64,000 bases of DNA from Arion vulgaris (lineage: Eukaryota; Mollusca; Gastropoda; Stylommatophora; Arionidae), in the NCBI GenBank assembly GCA_020796225.1, contig CM036771.1:25712176-25776175 (forward strand), written 5' to 3'. A program made the position numbers and the translations under genes. Numbering within the stretch: the first letter of the stretch is position 1; each line of letters begins with the position of its first letter. Under the pieces are notes generated by a model that saw nothing but the letters and a program-made list of their open reading frames with translations, made no database searches and had not been told where the DNA came from. Below, piece after piece: positions 11,611-23,313 of the stretch.

Positions 11611-12039
11611 GCACAAAAGCTAGTAAAAGCTACATTGTTCCCAAAGTTAGGCCCCTTTGAGAAAAGTCACAGCACGCCACTGTGTGAATGTAAATTATAT
11701 GTGTATACTTGTGTGTATATATCCTGTTGTTTCTCCTCAAATATACATGAACAAAAAGCTTATAGAAAGTGTTCGATTGAATTTAACCTGATTATTATGT
11801 TTTCAACAGACTGCGTTGCTGAATGAAAAACACGGTTTAAGTATAGCTTTTTTTTTTAAAGAGTTTGCTGACTGGGCTCTTTAAAAAGCTAATCTGCAAG
11901 GCTATGCAATTGGTGCCGTCGGACCAACTCAGATCTTTATGTATCCGTACATAGCTTGTTGCAAATAATGATTATTTCTAATCTGTTCATATGTTGGTAG
12001 TCGCTCTGTGTATTGGAGACTTCTTTATTAATTTAGTCA
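11611..12039. other. No feature recognised
   Basis: It lies between the AC-rich and 27-bp arrays. A small dyad, GGGCTCTTTAAAAAGC, is seen near 11875. Confidence 0.45.
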
Positions 12040-13062
12040 TACCATTCGTTTACTTATACGTAACTGGTACATTCGTTTACTTATACGTAACTGGTACATT
12101 CGGATACGTATACGTAACTGGAATAGGGGGAAGACTGCAGTAAAACTTGTTGGTCGAAACGTTGCTGTTTATCGTCACTGTTTCTGTATTTTGTAAAACT
12201 ATAGTACTTTGTTTGTACGTGTTTCACTATATACGTAACTGGTACATTCGGATACTTATACGTAACTGGTACATTCGGATACTTATACGTAACTGGTACA
12301 TTCGTTTACTTATACGTAACTGGTACATTCGTTTACTTATACGTAACTGGTACATTCGGATGCTTATACGTAACTGGTACATTCGGATACCTATACGTAA
12401 CTGGTACATTCGTTTACTTAAATGTTCGATGCTTAGACGTAACTGGTACATTCGTTTATCTGTACATTCTTGTATACGTAACTGGTACATTCGGATGCTT
12501 AGACGTAACTGGTACATTCGATCTACTTATACGTAACAGTACATTTCTTTCTAAACGTCGGATGCTACGTAACTGTACATCGTTTCCATACGTACGTACA
12601 TTCGGATCCCTTACGTACTGGACATCGGTTTACTTATAGAAGTACAATCTCGGACTTAACGAACTGGCACTCGTTATTTATGTAATGACATGGAATATGA
12701 CAACGGACATCGAACTTAACGAACGGCAATTGGATGCTTATACGTAACTGGTACATTCGGATACTTATACGTAACTGGTACATTCGTTTACTTATACGTA
12801 ACTGGTACATTCGTTTACTTATACGTAACTGGTACATTCGTTTACTTATACGTAACTGGTACATTCGTTTATTTATACGTAACTGGTACATTCGGATACT
12901 TATACGTAACTGGTACATTCGGATACTTATACGTAACTGGTACATTCGGATACTTATACGTAACTGGTACATTCGTTTACTTATACGTAACTGGTACATT
13001 CGTTTACTTATACGTAACTGGTACATTCGGATACTTATACGTAACTGGTACATTCGGATGCT
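12040..13062 (+). repeat. 27-bp minisatellite with a degenerate middle
   Basis: Units of ACTTATACGTAACTGGTACA plus TTCGTTT or TTCGGAT fill 12040-12118, 12228-12535 and 12735-13062. Bases 12540-12735 contain broken, shortened units. Frames on both strands (RNWYIRLLI; KRMYQLRIS) are open because 27 is nine codons. Confidence 0.93.
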
Positions 13063-13295
13063 CTTCAGCAGCACTTCTTGGTCAGTCGGTCCGCTGTCTC
13101 ATTTCCTGGTAGTCCCCATTGAGGCGGTATCCCTTACATGGAGACAGTGCCGGATTAGCCTAGTAATAGAAGTAGCAAATGCTACGGGCCCCGCGCTTCT
13201 GGGGCCCTGAGCCTATGTGACAGAAATGACAAGGAAAAAAAAAGAACCAAAATGTTATATCAAAAACACGCTAGCTGTCTGAGTTTTGTAATGTC

Positions 13296-13697
13296 GTGTG
13301 TGATGGTACTGAATGCAAAGAAATCGAAGCAGAAAATATAGAAGTCGCGTCTCACAGTGTGGTAGATGAAGACGGTGCTATAGAAGAATCATCATTACCA
13401 ACATTACCATTAATATCAGCAACTCTTCACGATTTAGCAACATTTTCCACAAGACAAACTGAAGTCGAATGTACAGCAAGTCCTCCCAATTTAGCCGTAT
13501 CATCTTCAAGCCAAAGAGAGGCAGAAAGCACAGGACACGCTTCCAATGTAGCAACATCATCTACAAGCCAAAAACACAACGAAAGTGAAATGTACTCCAA
13601 AGATATTGGTGAATGGCCAAGTAACTTCAATCGAGATTATTGGATTGTGAAAGAAAGTAGCGAAGTGCATCATATGAACAGTGATTTCTTGTCTTAA
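13296..13697 (+). pseudogene. hAT transposase, N-terminal fragment
   Basis: The first 100 residues are Ser/Thr/Glu-rich and low in complexity. They end in SKDIGEWPSNFNRDYWIVKE, typical of the start of TTF-type hAT proteins. The zinc-finger segment that normally follows (CFxCxxF) is missing, which suggests an internal deletion before 13720. Confidence 0.75.
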
Positions 13698-13721
13698 AAA
13701 ACATACGATAAAGAAAACTTG

Positions 13722-15334
13722 TAAACCAAATTGAGATCGAACAAACATATTGGCGGACACTTTTAGAGCGATTTACTTCAGTTATCCAAGTTTTAGCAAA
13801 ACAAGGTCTTGCATTTCGGGGTAGTGATGAAACTATTGGTTCACCTCATAATGGAAATTATTTAGGTTCGCTGGAATTAATAGCCAAATTTGACATTTTT
13901 CTGGTTCAGCATATAAATACTTATGTAAATAATGGAAAGGGACATACATCATACTTATCAAAATCAACATTCGAGGAATGTATCCATCTAATTGCATTAA
14001 GCTTACTGGATCATATTATTTGCAAAATTAAGAAATGCAAGTACTATTCCGTATCACTGGACTCTACTACATACATTTCTCATGTGGACCAACTCACTCT
14101 AATAGTGCACTATGTCTTACCATCTGGACCAGTGGAAAGGTTTGTGAAGTTCTTGGATATGGAAGGTCATACTGCTGAACAACTCGCTCAAAGTTTATTT
14201 GATTTTTTAAAAGAAAATGACATTGATATCAAAGAGTGTCATGGTCTAAGCTATGACAATGCCAGCAACATGAGTGGGAAATACCAAGGCTTACAAGCAC
14301 GCATTAAGGAGATTAATAGGTACGCAGAATGCATTTCCTGCTTTGCACATTCACTGAATTTGGATGCTAAGTGTGCTGCAGAATGTTGTCTAGAAGCATC
14401 CATTTTTTCGATTTTGTTGAAAGCCTATATACATTCTTTTCCGTTTCCACCTATCGATGAATTTCTTACAAAAGCACTGGAAGATGCAGGTTCAAAACTC
14501 CCGACTTTGAAGAGACTATCGGACACAAGGTGGTCTGCCCGAGCTGATGCGACAAAGGCACCTTTATGTGGTTTTACCACTATCAAACAAGTTTTGGATG
14601 ACATCTCAAATAACATGGATCAAAAGGTAGAGTGTCGTAATCAGGCGTATGGACTAGTTTTGGAGATGAGTAAGTTGGAAACAGAAATAATGACCATTTT
14701 ATGGAACGGAATTCTAAAGCGCTAACAAGCGTCTAGCGCTTCATTACAGTCACCTGATCAAGACCTTAACACGGGATATGCACTTTATGAATCGTTACAC
14801 GTGTACGCTCCTACATTCAGATATTAAGGCCAAAGCCAAAATCCTGACTGACTGTCAAGAATATCAGCAACCAACTTCAAGACGACGCAAGCGAAATACT
14901 AAGTACGACGATTTCAGTGGCTCTACTACTCTCGATGAAATTGTAGAAAATCAAACACCAAAACAATAATTTGAAAGTCAGGTGTTTATTGTCATAATGT
15001 ACTCTCTGCCTTAGCTAACCGCATGAAAGCGTACCATAGAGTGACTGGTGTATTTGGAATACTTCGTCAGTTAAAATCTCTTACAGCAGAAGAGATCTTG
15101 AAAAGAACTCCTAATATTGTCAGCTCTTACCAAGAGGATTTAGAAGAAAGCATAATGGAACATTCATTAGAGTCGTGTTTCCCAAATGTACAAATAGTCT
15201 TACGAGTTTACTTGTCTTTAATGATTACTAACTGCAGCGGAGAACGTTTTTTTTCAACATTAAAGCATATAAAAAGTGAGTTAAGGAACATGATGGGACA
15301 AGATCGTCTAAATAACCTCACCTCATGTCGTTGA
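13722..15334 (+). pseudogene. hAT transposase, DUF4371 and dimerisation regions, broken
   Basis: The frame from 13722 gives LAFRGSDETIGSPHNGNYLG and LDSTTYISHVDQL, with the first catalytic aspartate. It continues to GLSYDNASNMSGKYQGLQAR, with the second, and stops at 14723. Further frames hold the link region (14778-14969) and the C-terminal hAT dimerisation motif (15023-15334), ITNCSGERFFSTLKHIKSEL, where the catalytic glutamate is expected. Stops and shifts at about 14725, 14968 and 15332 make it inactive. Codon choice is AT-rich. Confidence 0.92.
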
Positions 15335-15555
15335 ACATTGAATGTAATTTACTTAGAGAAATTGATTTGTCTAGTATTATCTCTAAATTTGCTCACATTA
15401 AATCGAGACAAGTTTGTTTGTAAAAGTTGTGTTGTATTATTTATTATCATACAAAACCTAGGGCCCCGCGCCAAAATTTGCTACAGGCCCAGCGCTGACC
15501 TAATCCGGCACTGCATGGAGATCTTGCACTTGTTGCAAATTTCAGACATTAGGGT

Positions 15556-15735
15556 CTTTAGACGTGGAGACACACTCTATTAGAGTATGTAGACTTGGAG
15601 ACACACTATATTAGAGTCTGTAGACTTAGAGACACACTCTATTATAGTGTAGACGTGGAGACACACTCTATTAGAGTCTGTAGACGTGAAGACACACTCT
15701 ATTAGAGTCTGTAGACGTGGAGACACACTCTAAAG
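15556..15735 (+). repeat. 31-bp minisatellite
   Basis: About six units of AGACGTGGAGACACACTCTA plus TTAGAGTCTGT, with the small dyad ACTCTATTAGAGT in each. Confidence 0.9.
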
Positions 15736-15882
15736 AGAGACATTCACAGATTGAATAATAGAGATGTTTAAGAGACTTCATAAAACTATATAACAATCAG
15801 GTTTAGACGATACGTATACAAGTATACGTTAGAAGTTAGCTTATGAGAAACATTTAAGGGAGTTATAATAAAGACGAGCAAC

Positions 15883-15886
15883 TTAT

Positions 15887-15924
<38 letters not shown>
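15883..15924 (+). repeat. GA microsatellite
   Basis: A run of GA with one AAAG interruption. Confidence 0.95.
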
Positions 15925-16269
15925 ATACAGCAGATGTAGACATTAAAAACAACACAAACAATAGTATAAGATATAAGCCTTAAACAATACATTTTGACTG
16001 CCACTGACGATCCAAGAATTCCAGAAGATCAACGGGCCGTAATAATTTCCGACTGAATGAATGAGTTTTCTAGTGGATATCAGAAGCTATGAAACGGTAC
16101 ATTAACTTTCTATAGTTGAAAAGTATATTTGAATGACGCCATGAGAAGATATGCTTCTGCATATTATGTTATTTTATTCTATTGCACTAATTTGTCATTG
16201 GATGACATTAGAACACGTGGTCATAAAATGACGTCTTTTTATTCTGTGGTCGTTCTAGAATAACTACCA

Positions 16270-16345
16270 ATGTATATATATATATATGTATGTATATATA
16301 TATGTATGTATGTATATACGTTAAGTTATGTTATGTTATGATAAT
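16270..16345 (+). repeat. TA/TATG microsatellite
   Basis: Runs of TATATA and TATGTATG followed by three GTTAT pentamers. Confidence 0.9.
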
Positions 16346-16469
16346 GATGTAGTTATGTATAATGGTGAAATAACTGAACTGCTTTTTTGTAGATTCTCAG
16401 TGCCTGATACACCATAAAGAACAGTATCTACAGCAACATATTCTTCTTCTTCTTCTTTCTCGAATCCTG

Positions 16470-17450
16470 TATGCCTCACAGCGTCAGGTCAGGAAGAGAT
16501 TTCTAAAACGGGCCCTAGTATGCGCTTCGTAGATGGTCTCTTTCGTCGCCTCTGTTATCTCTGAGGTCCATCTTTTGCGTGGCCGGCCTTTTGCTTTGTA
16601 CCCATTGTATCGGAGCAGCATTGCTCTTTGGGGTGCACTATCTGATGGTAATCTGCTTACGTGGCCGAACCATTTAATTTGTTGTTTCTTGATGAAGTCT
16701 AGTACTGATGTTGTACCCACTTTTTCCTGATGTCTTCATTTCGCAACCGGTCTCTTCTTGTTATACCCAGCATTCTGCGTAGACACTTCATCTCTGTTGT
16801 GACTAGTTTTCTTCTATCGTTTGTTGTCAGCGTCCAGGTTTGGCACTGGTAACATAATGTGGGAGAAAGATTGTGTTGAACATTGCTCTTTTTGTGTTCA
16901 TGGTGACGTGTTTGCATCTTAAAATTGGCGCTATTTGCCCTATCATTTGATTTGCTTTGTTGCATCTGTGTTGAATTTCATTAGTTATTCTTCCATTTGC
17001 TGAAAAAATGCTCCCTAGGTATGTGAAATCTTTTACTTGATTTATTAGGTGATTATCGATGGAGATATTGATAGTGCTTTCCTCTCTGGCGAATGTCATT
17101 ACTTCTGTTTTGTCGATGTTTATTCTCATGTTGTATTCGTTACATGCTAACTGGAGTCTGTTGATGTGTTGTTGTAGCTGTTCTTCTGTTGTTGATATGA
17201 TTGCCTGATCGTCTGCAAAAAGAAATTCATGTAAGAGTTCTCCGAGGTTGTTTCCTTCGCTGGTGTTAGCTGTTTTACAGATGTGGTCAATATACGTGAT
17301 GAAAGCAGCGGGGATAGTACGCAACCTTGTCTTACTCCTGACCCTATGTGAAACTTTTCTGATAATCCTGTATTTGTTCTAATCGTACATTGGCTGTCAG
17401 TATAAATGTTCTTGCAAAGGTTGATTAGGTGTTCATTAGGTGTTCATACA
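16470..17450 (-). pseudogene. LINE reverse transcriptase, C-terminal half, three frames
   Basis: On the minus strand: SGVRQGCVLSPLL (about 17314-17345), the catalytic motif FLFADDQAII (about 17200-17225), then EFxYLGSIF-type motif FTYLGSIFSANG, then, after shifts, LCYQCQTW and KWFGHVSRLPSDSAPQRAML and RPRKRW. This is the order of a non-LTR retrotransposon RT and its thumb/C-terminal region. A GAA tail lies at 16441-16456. Frameshifts near 16830, 16720 and 17325 break it. Confidence 0.92.
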
Positions 17451-17521
17451 CCCTGAACCAAAATTGTATAAATCATGACATAACAATAAATATAACTAGA
17501 ACCAAATATGTATAAATAATG

Positions 17522-17716
17522 TCTTATCTTATCTTATCTTAACCACATTTGCCGTGAAGCGACGTGGGGAGAGTTATTTTCTATCTTGTGCCAGGTGTGA
17601 TGCGCTTGAAGTTGTCAATCCATGCTTTCGCAGGGACTCTGAGATGTTATCTATCCATCGTGTTCTTGGTATGGCTAGTGCTCTGCGTCCTGAGTGTCGA
17701 TTATTGTAGGCCTCCA
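17522..17716 (-). mobile_element. LINE 3' end with AAGAT tail and target duplication
   Basis: The minus strand encodes GRRALAIPRTRWIDNISESL and LAQDRK, and its tail is an AAGAT pentamer repeat at 17522-17540. TATAAATAATG at 17511-17521 and 17717-17727 is an 11-base duplication. The host is another LINE fragment. Confidence 0.9.
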
Positions 17717-17727
17717 TATAAATAATG

Positions 17728-18480
17728 ACATAACAATGAATAGCACTAGAACCAAAATAATGGATATAGAAAGAAAACATAATAAACTATGTTATACCCA
17801 TGTTAATGGCACTACCGTCAACCAAGTGTTAGAATTCAAATACATAGGAATTATATTCACAGAAGACTTAAGACTAAACCGAGAGATAGAGGCTAGAGTG
17901 CATAAAGCAAATGCTGTAAACTGCCAGCTAACCCCATTGCTAAGGCACCCAAAAATCTCACTGACAGCTAAACAACAGATACCGAAACAGCAGCTGCACA
18001 CTTACCAGTTACCAATACCAAACATAGACAATGAGCAAAACGCAGTCGCAAAACAATACGTAAAATGCGATGCCCGCGAAAAGTTACAAACAATACTAGA
18101 AAAGATAAGAGTCACCAACATCAACATAAGAAAGAAAGTTGGGACAAAACCTTGCTTGAATTATATTGAGAAACAGAGAATGAAGTGGTTCTGTATGGAA
18201 GTTCCCGGAGTGCTATAATGATAGTCCTCATATAACTGATTACTGAAGTTATTCGGCTACTTATTACGTATGCAACCAAACTCCACTGTATACAGAGTTT
18301 TCTGCAACAGAACATCAGGAAAGAAGGTGAGAGGAAGACAAAGAAAATGATGGTTAGATGGCAAAGGAGGATTCTGTCTGAAAACAAATATAGCTATCAC
18401 CAAAGCCCTAGAAAGCGCAAGACAAAAATAGAAAAGCACGACACTGAGCAACAACCCGCTAACAGTGTGACGACAAACAA
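17728..18480 (+). pseudogene. LINE RT C-terminal fragment, interrupted
   Basis: It encodes STRTKIMDIERKH, VLEFKYIGIIFTEDLRLNRE and KHPKISLTAK-like thumb text, then a tail insertion at 18199-18245 and SGKKVRGRQRKWWLDGK. It belongs to the same family as 36030-36480. Confidence 0.82.
18199..18245 (+). mobile_element. Very short RNase H LINE tail insertion
   Basis: CCGGAGTGCTATAATGATAG plus TCCTCATATAACTGAT matches the last coding codons and tail at 23075-23127. It interrupts another LINE's reading frame and is flanked by GAAGTT on both sides. Confidence 0.75.
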
Positions 18481-18794
18481 TGAATATATATGCGGGAACG
18501 CAAGAGAGAGAGATAATATATATACACAAGTAGGTATTCTAACTATAACGCAGTCAATATTCAGTATTCTTCACTGCGTAGAGTACTGTAGAGCGTACTA
18601 CATTGCAAATATATGTTTTATTGCTAGCGCGACAGGTGTGTCTGGAGGCACTGTTCAGTATTAATTTTTCAGCTATAAGTACGAGTAACATTCATTTGAA
18701 GTAGCTTTATATTGTCCTTGAGTTCGGTATGTTGTTGCAAGTGTATTATCAGTGTGTTGGGAAAGCGTTTTCCCATATTATCCTTTGTTTTATT

Positions 18795-18901
18795 AATGTG
18801 GTGCCTAAGTGGTGTATAAGTGATGCCTAGAAAATCAACGACTCGTTTACTGTGGTTGATGGCTATGTCTTCTAAAAGACACATTTTTTATAAATGTGTT
18901 A
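18795..18901 (+). repeat. Repeat S copy
   Basis: GCCTAGAAAATCAACGACTC and GTGGTTGATGGCTATGTC match the other S copies. The copy ends TTTTTTATAAATGTGTT, close to the 3' end next to the 57-bp satellite. Confidence 0.65.
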
Positions 18902-19003
18902 TTGTGTGTTATCAGTGAACTATCTGTGTGTTATCATTGTATTATATACATATATAAACTAGCAGATGTACCCGTTCTTTGCACGGAAATGTATAGTTTA
19001 AAT

Positions 19004-19441
19004 ATTGTTGTAAGTGTATTTAATTTATAGTTTAAATATTGTTGTAAGTGTATTTAATTTATAGTTTAAATATTGTTGTAAGTGTATTTAATTTATAGTT
19101 TAAATATTGTTGTAAGTGTATTTAATTTATAGTTTAAATATTGTTGTAAGTGTATTTAATTTATAGTTTAAATATTGTTGTAAGTGTAATTTAATTTTAT
19201 AGTTTAAATATTGTTGTAAGTGTATTTAATTTATAGTTTAAATATTGTTGTAAGTATTAGTATTTTTGAATTTTAATAGTTTAAATATTGTTGTAAGTGT
19301 ATTTAATTTATAGTTTAAATATTGTTGTAAGTGTATTTAATTTATAGTTTAAATATTGTTGTAAGTGTATTTAATTTATAGTTTAAATATTGTTGTAAGT
19401 GTATTTAATTTATAGTTTAAATATTGTTGTAAGTGTATTTA
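19004..19441 (+). repeat. 34-bp minisatellite
   Basis: About 12 units of TAGTTTAAATATTGTTGTAA plus GTGTATTTAATTTA. One unit near 19255 is scrambled. Upstream, ACTAGCAGATGTACCCG resembles the start of the 60674 repeat. Confidence 0.93.
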
Positions 19442-19574
19442 ATGAAGGAAAATGTTCCATGTTTGTTTACATTATATAAAAATCACGTGGATGGGACCAT
19501 GAGTGGTTTCTTATGGAGAAGTGTGATTTGTCTCGACATGCCTTCTTAAATAACGTTTTAGTAATTGTAACGTA

Positions 19575-20105
19575 TGGCAATCGTTGCACAAAAGCTAACC
19601 AAGTACTGGGACAGTTAACACCACTGTTGTCACATAAAGAGATAACGCTAACAACTAAAGCAAATCTCATAAGAACGATTTTCTGACCAACACTATGTTA
19701 CCAGTGTCAAACATGGCCAATAACAGCAGCTAATGAGCGGAAAATCAAAACAGAGACGAGGTGTCTTAGAAGAGCTGCAGGTGTGACAATAAGAGACAAA
19801 ATTAGAAATGAAGAAATCAGAAGGAGACTGAATGTGAAACTAGTCATGCAATTCACAAAAATACAACAGATTAAATGGTTTGGACACCTGAGCAGAATGC
19901 CCTGGTATCGCCTACCACAGAGAGCCACACAGAAAAAGTATAATGAGTACAAGGCAAGAGCGAAGACCACGCAAAGATGGAGCGACGGCATCAAGAACAG
20001 CCTTACGAACATGAATATCAGCTTACAAAGTGCCTTAAAAAAGCACACACAAGATCACTACGTTTCACCCCCAACACTTCTATAAAGAAGTAAATGGTGG
20101 AAGAG
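19575..20105 (+). pseudogene. LINE RT C-terminal fragment
   Basis: Frames give QVLGQLTPLLSHKEITLTTK, LCYQCQTW, GVTIRDKIRNEEIRRRLNVK and KWFGHLSRMPWYRLPQRATQ. It ends in GAA repeats and is the same family as 749-1110. Confidence 0.87.
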
Positions 20106-20621
20106 AAGAAGAAGAACGTATGGGAAGCTAAGGAGAAATTTACTTATCCCAACATGATATCCATAAACCAATGCCTCTTTGTAGACAATATTGCAAGTTG
20201 TTCCTATAAGAGCTGATATGAACAAATTGTCTGTTGTTACTAACTATGGAGCAAGCAACATAAAACTGACCATGAGAAAAGCAAGAATTCCGTAAATCTA
20301 TTCCAGCTACCTAAGGTGGGTGATGTTGGCGAGCGCAAAATCTCAGTTGCGTTGCTAGCGAATATTGAAGCGACCCTCTATATTATTTGTGCTTAGCCCC
20401 AGTCCAGTGTTTCCTGGGGCCAGGGAAAATGCAGAGTAGAAAATGCAAATTGCCACGTGACGACACGCTCCTCGTAATGCTGGCACTAATGTGCTGACCT
20501 AGTCACCATAGGCGCATAATTGGCACAACGTAAAAACAGTTCTTGGCAAAGGCTGTTTATATATCTCAACAAGAATTATGAAAATGGCCGAAAAGAACTA
20601 ATCAAGAAATAATCATGCATG
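20106..20621. other. No feature recognised
   Basis: Unique-looking sequence; short frames only. Confidence 0.45.
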
Positions 20622-20835
20622 TTTTCGCAGTGACTCCTTGAGTATGCTCCGGTTGATTGAAACAGGCTGGGCTCGGAGATAATGGATGGAGTCGCTGAGG
20701 AGGCCTATGCTGACAAAAATCAGCTTTATTTGTGTGCCAGTGAATGCAGTTGTAAGGGTAAATGAACGCGCCGATAGGCTTGCACGTATGGCTGCTGTAA
20801 AAAGCTGGCGAGCAATGGGCCAGGCTGATATTATA
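20622..20835 (+). mobile_element. RNase H LINE fragment
   Basis: It encodes SDSLSMLRLIETGW and, further on, NERADRLARMAAVKSW and ends in QADI. Its stops and missing GHAG show decay. Confidence 0.7.
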
Positions 20836-21250
20836 CATTTATATTTATATGTAATAATGATATTTTATATCGATAATTTTATATTTATAATTTTATATTA
20901 ATATTTATAAATGTATAAATATTATAAACATGCTAGGTTGAAAACACCTACTACGAGTAGATCCCCATTTGTCTAACGTTCTTAAGGCCATGTGTTCATA
21001 TCTGGACCATGTCGTTCGATTCTGCAATAAGTTTTTTTGCGAAGATCCCGAAGATTTTTGCTGAAGCTACGAATTTCGTGCCTGGTGCAATTTTCTTGGC
21101 ATTGGGCGTGCCATTTTGCCGAGAGGATCAAGCACTATGGAGAAACCCGGTGCAATGTCGTGAATCATTCATCTTTTAACGTTAAAAAACCCTTTATGTG
21201 CCTTTAACAGTTCTAGCAAAGTCATGCTTCAATATATATATTTCTCTCGT
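20836..21250. other. AT-rich spacer
   Basis: TTTATATTTATAATTTTATA runs are followed by text (GAAACCCGGTGCAATG) that is echoed inversely at 32015-32030 (CATTGCACCGGGTTTT), so part is a dispersed repeat. Confidence 0.45.
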
Positions 21251-21356
21251 ACCGTTATACATTAAGTAGGGCCTGCAAGTAATTTCTCCATACCGCTTTG
21301 TCCTGGGCAACTCGCTCAATCTCTTCAATGTAATTGAGTCCAATATTTTTTGCCTC

Positions 21357-22316
21357 TCTTAGTCAAGTTCGTTTCTGGGTTTCTGCATGGCATCCTTTCT
21401 TTCTTGAACCCTTTGCTCTCAGTCAAGTTCGTTTCTGGATTTCTGCATGGCATCTTTTCTTCTGAACCCTTTGCTCTCAGTCAAGTTCGTTTCTGGGTTT
21501 CCGCATGGCATCCTTTCTTTCTTGAACCCTTTGCTCTCAGTCAAGTTCGTTTCTGGGTTTCCGCATGGCATCCTTTCTTTCTTGAACCCTTTGCTCTCAG
21601 TCAAGTTCGTTTCTGGGTTTCTGCATGGCATCCTTTCTTTCTTGAACCCTTTGCTCTCAGTCAAGTTCGTTTCTGGGTTTCCGCATGGCATCCTTTCTTT
21701 CTTGAACCCTTTGCTCTCAGTCAAGTTCGTTTCTGGGTTTCCGCATGGCATCTTTTCTTTCTTGAACCCTTTGCTCTCAGTCAAGTTCGTTTCTGGGTTT
21801 CCGCATGGCATCCTTTCTTTCTTGAACCCTTTGCTCTCAGTCAAGTTCGTTTCTGGGTTTCTGCATGGCATCCTTTCTTTCTTGAACCCTTTGCTCTCAG
21901 TCAAGTTCGTTTCTGGGTTTCCGCATGGCATCCTTTCTTTCTTGAACCCTTTGCTCTCAGTCAAGTTCGTTTCTGGGTTTCCGCATGACATCTTTCTTTC
22001 TTGAACCCTTTGCTCTCAGTCAAGTTCGTTTCTGGGTTTCCGCATGACATCTTTCTTTCTTGAACCCTTTGCTCTCAGTCAAGTTCGTTTCTGGGTTTCC
22101 GCATGGCATCCTTTCTTTCTTGAACCCTTTGCTCTCAGTCAAGTTCGTTTCTGGGTTTCCGCATGGCATCCTTTCTTTCTTGAACCCTTTGCTCTCAGTC
22201 AAGTTCGTTTCTGGGTTTCTGCATGGCATCCTTTCTTTCTTGAACCCTTTGCTCTGAGTCAAGCTCGTTTCTGGGTTTCCGCATGGCATCTTTTCTTTCT
22301 TGAACCCTTTTCCTCC
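21357..22316 (+). repeat. 60-bp minisatellite derived from a LINE C-terminus, 16 units
   Basis: The unit is AGTCAAGTTCGTTTCTGGGT, TTCCGCATGGCATCCTTTCT and TTCTTGAACCCTTTGCTCTC, almost perfect, with a few 59-base units near 21990-22060. The minus strand of the left flank reads [20 protein letters not shown], a LINE terminus in frame with the repeat, so the array seems to have grown from LINE coding sequence. Frames on both strands are open because 60 is divisible by three. Confidence 0.93.
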
Positions 22317-22361
22317 CATTTAGAGGAGCGACTGGTCGAATGGATTAGAGAGCGGCTCCTA

Positions 22362-23127
22362 TGCGGAGTTTGCAGTTTTCTGCGAACAAAATAATCTATC
22401 ACTGCTAAACGTGGAGGTGGAGGCTCTCTTGAATGACATCATCAATGATACAGATGTGGTTATTTACACCGATGGTTCAGTCATTCGCCAACAACGCTGT
22501 GCGTGGGCTTTTTCAGCACGCTCAGGAGGAAAAATAATAAGAGAGGCCAGTGGGGCCAACGCAACAACCACAAGTAGCTTGACAATGGAGGTTCGGGCAG
22601 TTACGGAGGCGGTGAACTGGTTGACATCTCACAATTACTCTCGTGTTTTCATACTTAGTGACTCCATGAGCATGGTTCGTAAAGTCGAATCAGGTATGGT
22701 GAGACGCAACTGGGTGGAGGTACTGGTACAGACAATGATCAGAGAAATCACCTTTATCTTTGGCCCTGGGCACGCAGGAGTTAGGGTAATGAACGAGCTG
22801 ATAGATTGGCTGGCTTAGCTACAATATCAGAGGGAGCTGTAATGGATCAAAGTAACATTCTTCACACATTGAATGAGTCTTTCCGAACAGAGGAGTTTCA
22901 GGGCTGTGAATCACACTCGCTGACCAGATTGAAAGAGATGGGTGTCAATATTGGTGCAGCCCGAAAAGAACGACATACTAAATATGCAAAGAGATTGATT
23001 AATCAACATCAAACTGGCGTGTTGGGTCGCTGGACGCTGCTGGATTTGCTGAGGCGGAGATCGGAGCACCTATGGACATGTCCGGAGTGCTATGATGATA
23101 GTCCTCATATAACTGATAACTGATAAC
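22362..23127 (+). mobile_element. RNase H LINE 3' end with AACTGAT tail
   Basis: Two overlapping frames (22411-22818 and 22806-23123) encode the RNase H domain and C-terminus. The catalytic set is present: YTDGSV, TMEVRAV, ILSDSMS and, after a one-base slip near 22785, NERADRLA or NELIDWLA. The C-terminus is HLWTCPECYDDSPHITDN. The tail is a repeated AACTGAT. A 60-bp minisatellite abuts the 5' side. Confidence 0.9.
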
Positions 23128-23312
23128 TGATCCCATGTGGGAGACCTGTGTTCAATTCACGGTAAGGTCAATAATTTTTGTCTGTTGGGGCATAAATACA
23201 AAATCCTAACCTGAACAGCTTGGCGGCGTCTGCACTAGCCATGCGACCATTAAATTCCTCAGGGTCACGTCCCATCTGTCTTACGCCGTCCTCAAAAAAG
23301 CGGTAATGCAGG
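23128..23312 (+). mobile_element. Possible SINE, family C
   Basis: It begins TGATCCCATGTGGGAGACCT with TGTTCAATTC as a possible box B. It shares GTAAGGTCAA, TTTTTGTCTGTTGGGGCATA and ACAGCTTGG with 60409-60545. It lies between an RNase H LINE and a hAT copy. Confidence 0.5.
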
Positions 23313-23313
23313 T

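Larger units (their letters stand above)
13145..15513 (+). mobile_element. Complete but decayed hAT transposon (ZMYM/TTF type)
   Basis: The termini are perfect inverted repeats CAGTGCCGGATTAG at 13145 and CTAATCCGGCACTG ending at 15513, each followed inward by GTAGCAAAT and GGGCCCCGCGC in matching order. The flanks are CATGGAGA at 13137-13144 and 15514-15521, a perfect 8-base target duplication. The interior encodes a transposase related to zinc-finger MYM-type 1/TTF-type proteins in several broken frames, and an internal part is missing. Confidence 0.97.
15736..16440. other. No gene recognised
   Basis: Apart from the GA and TA runs listed separately, no homology was seen. Confidence 0.5.

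Noticed and set aside
12147..13210. Repetitive proteins on both strands (RNWYIR... and RMYQLR...)
   Set aside because: They come from the 27-bp minisatellite, a multiple of three, and have no other protein signature.
21350..22394. 212-, 190- and 185-residue frames
   Set aside because: They are readings of the 60-bp minisatellite on both strands. Only the link to a LINE terminus is informative.
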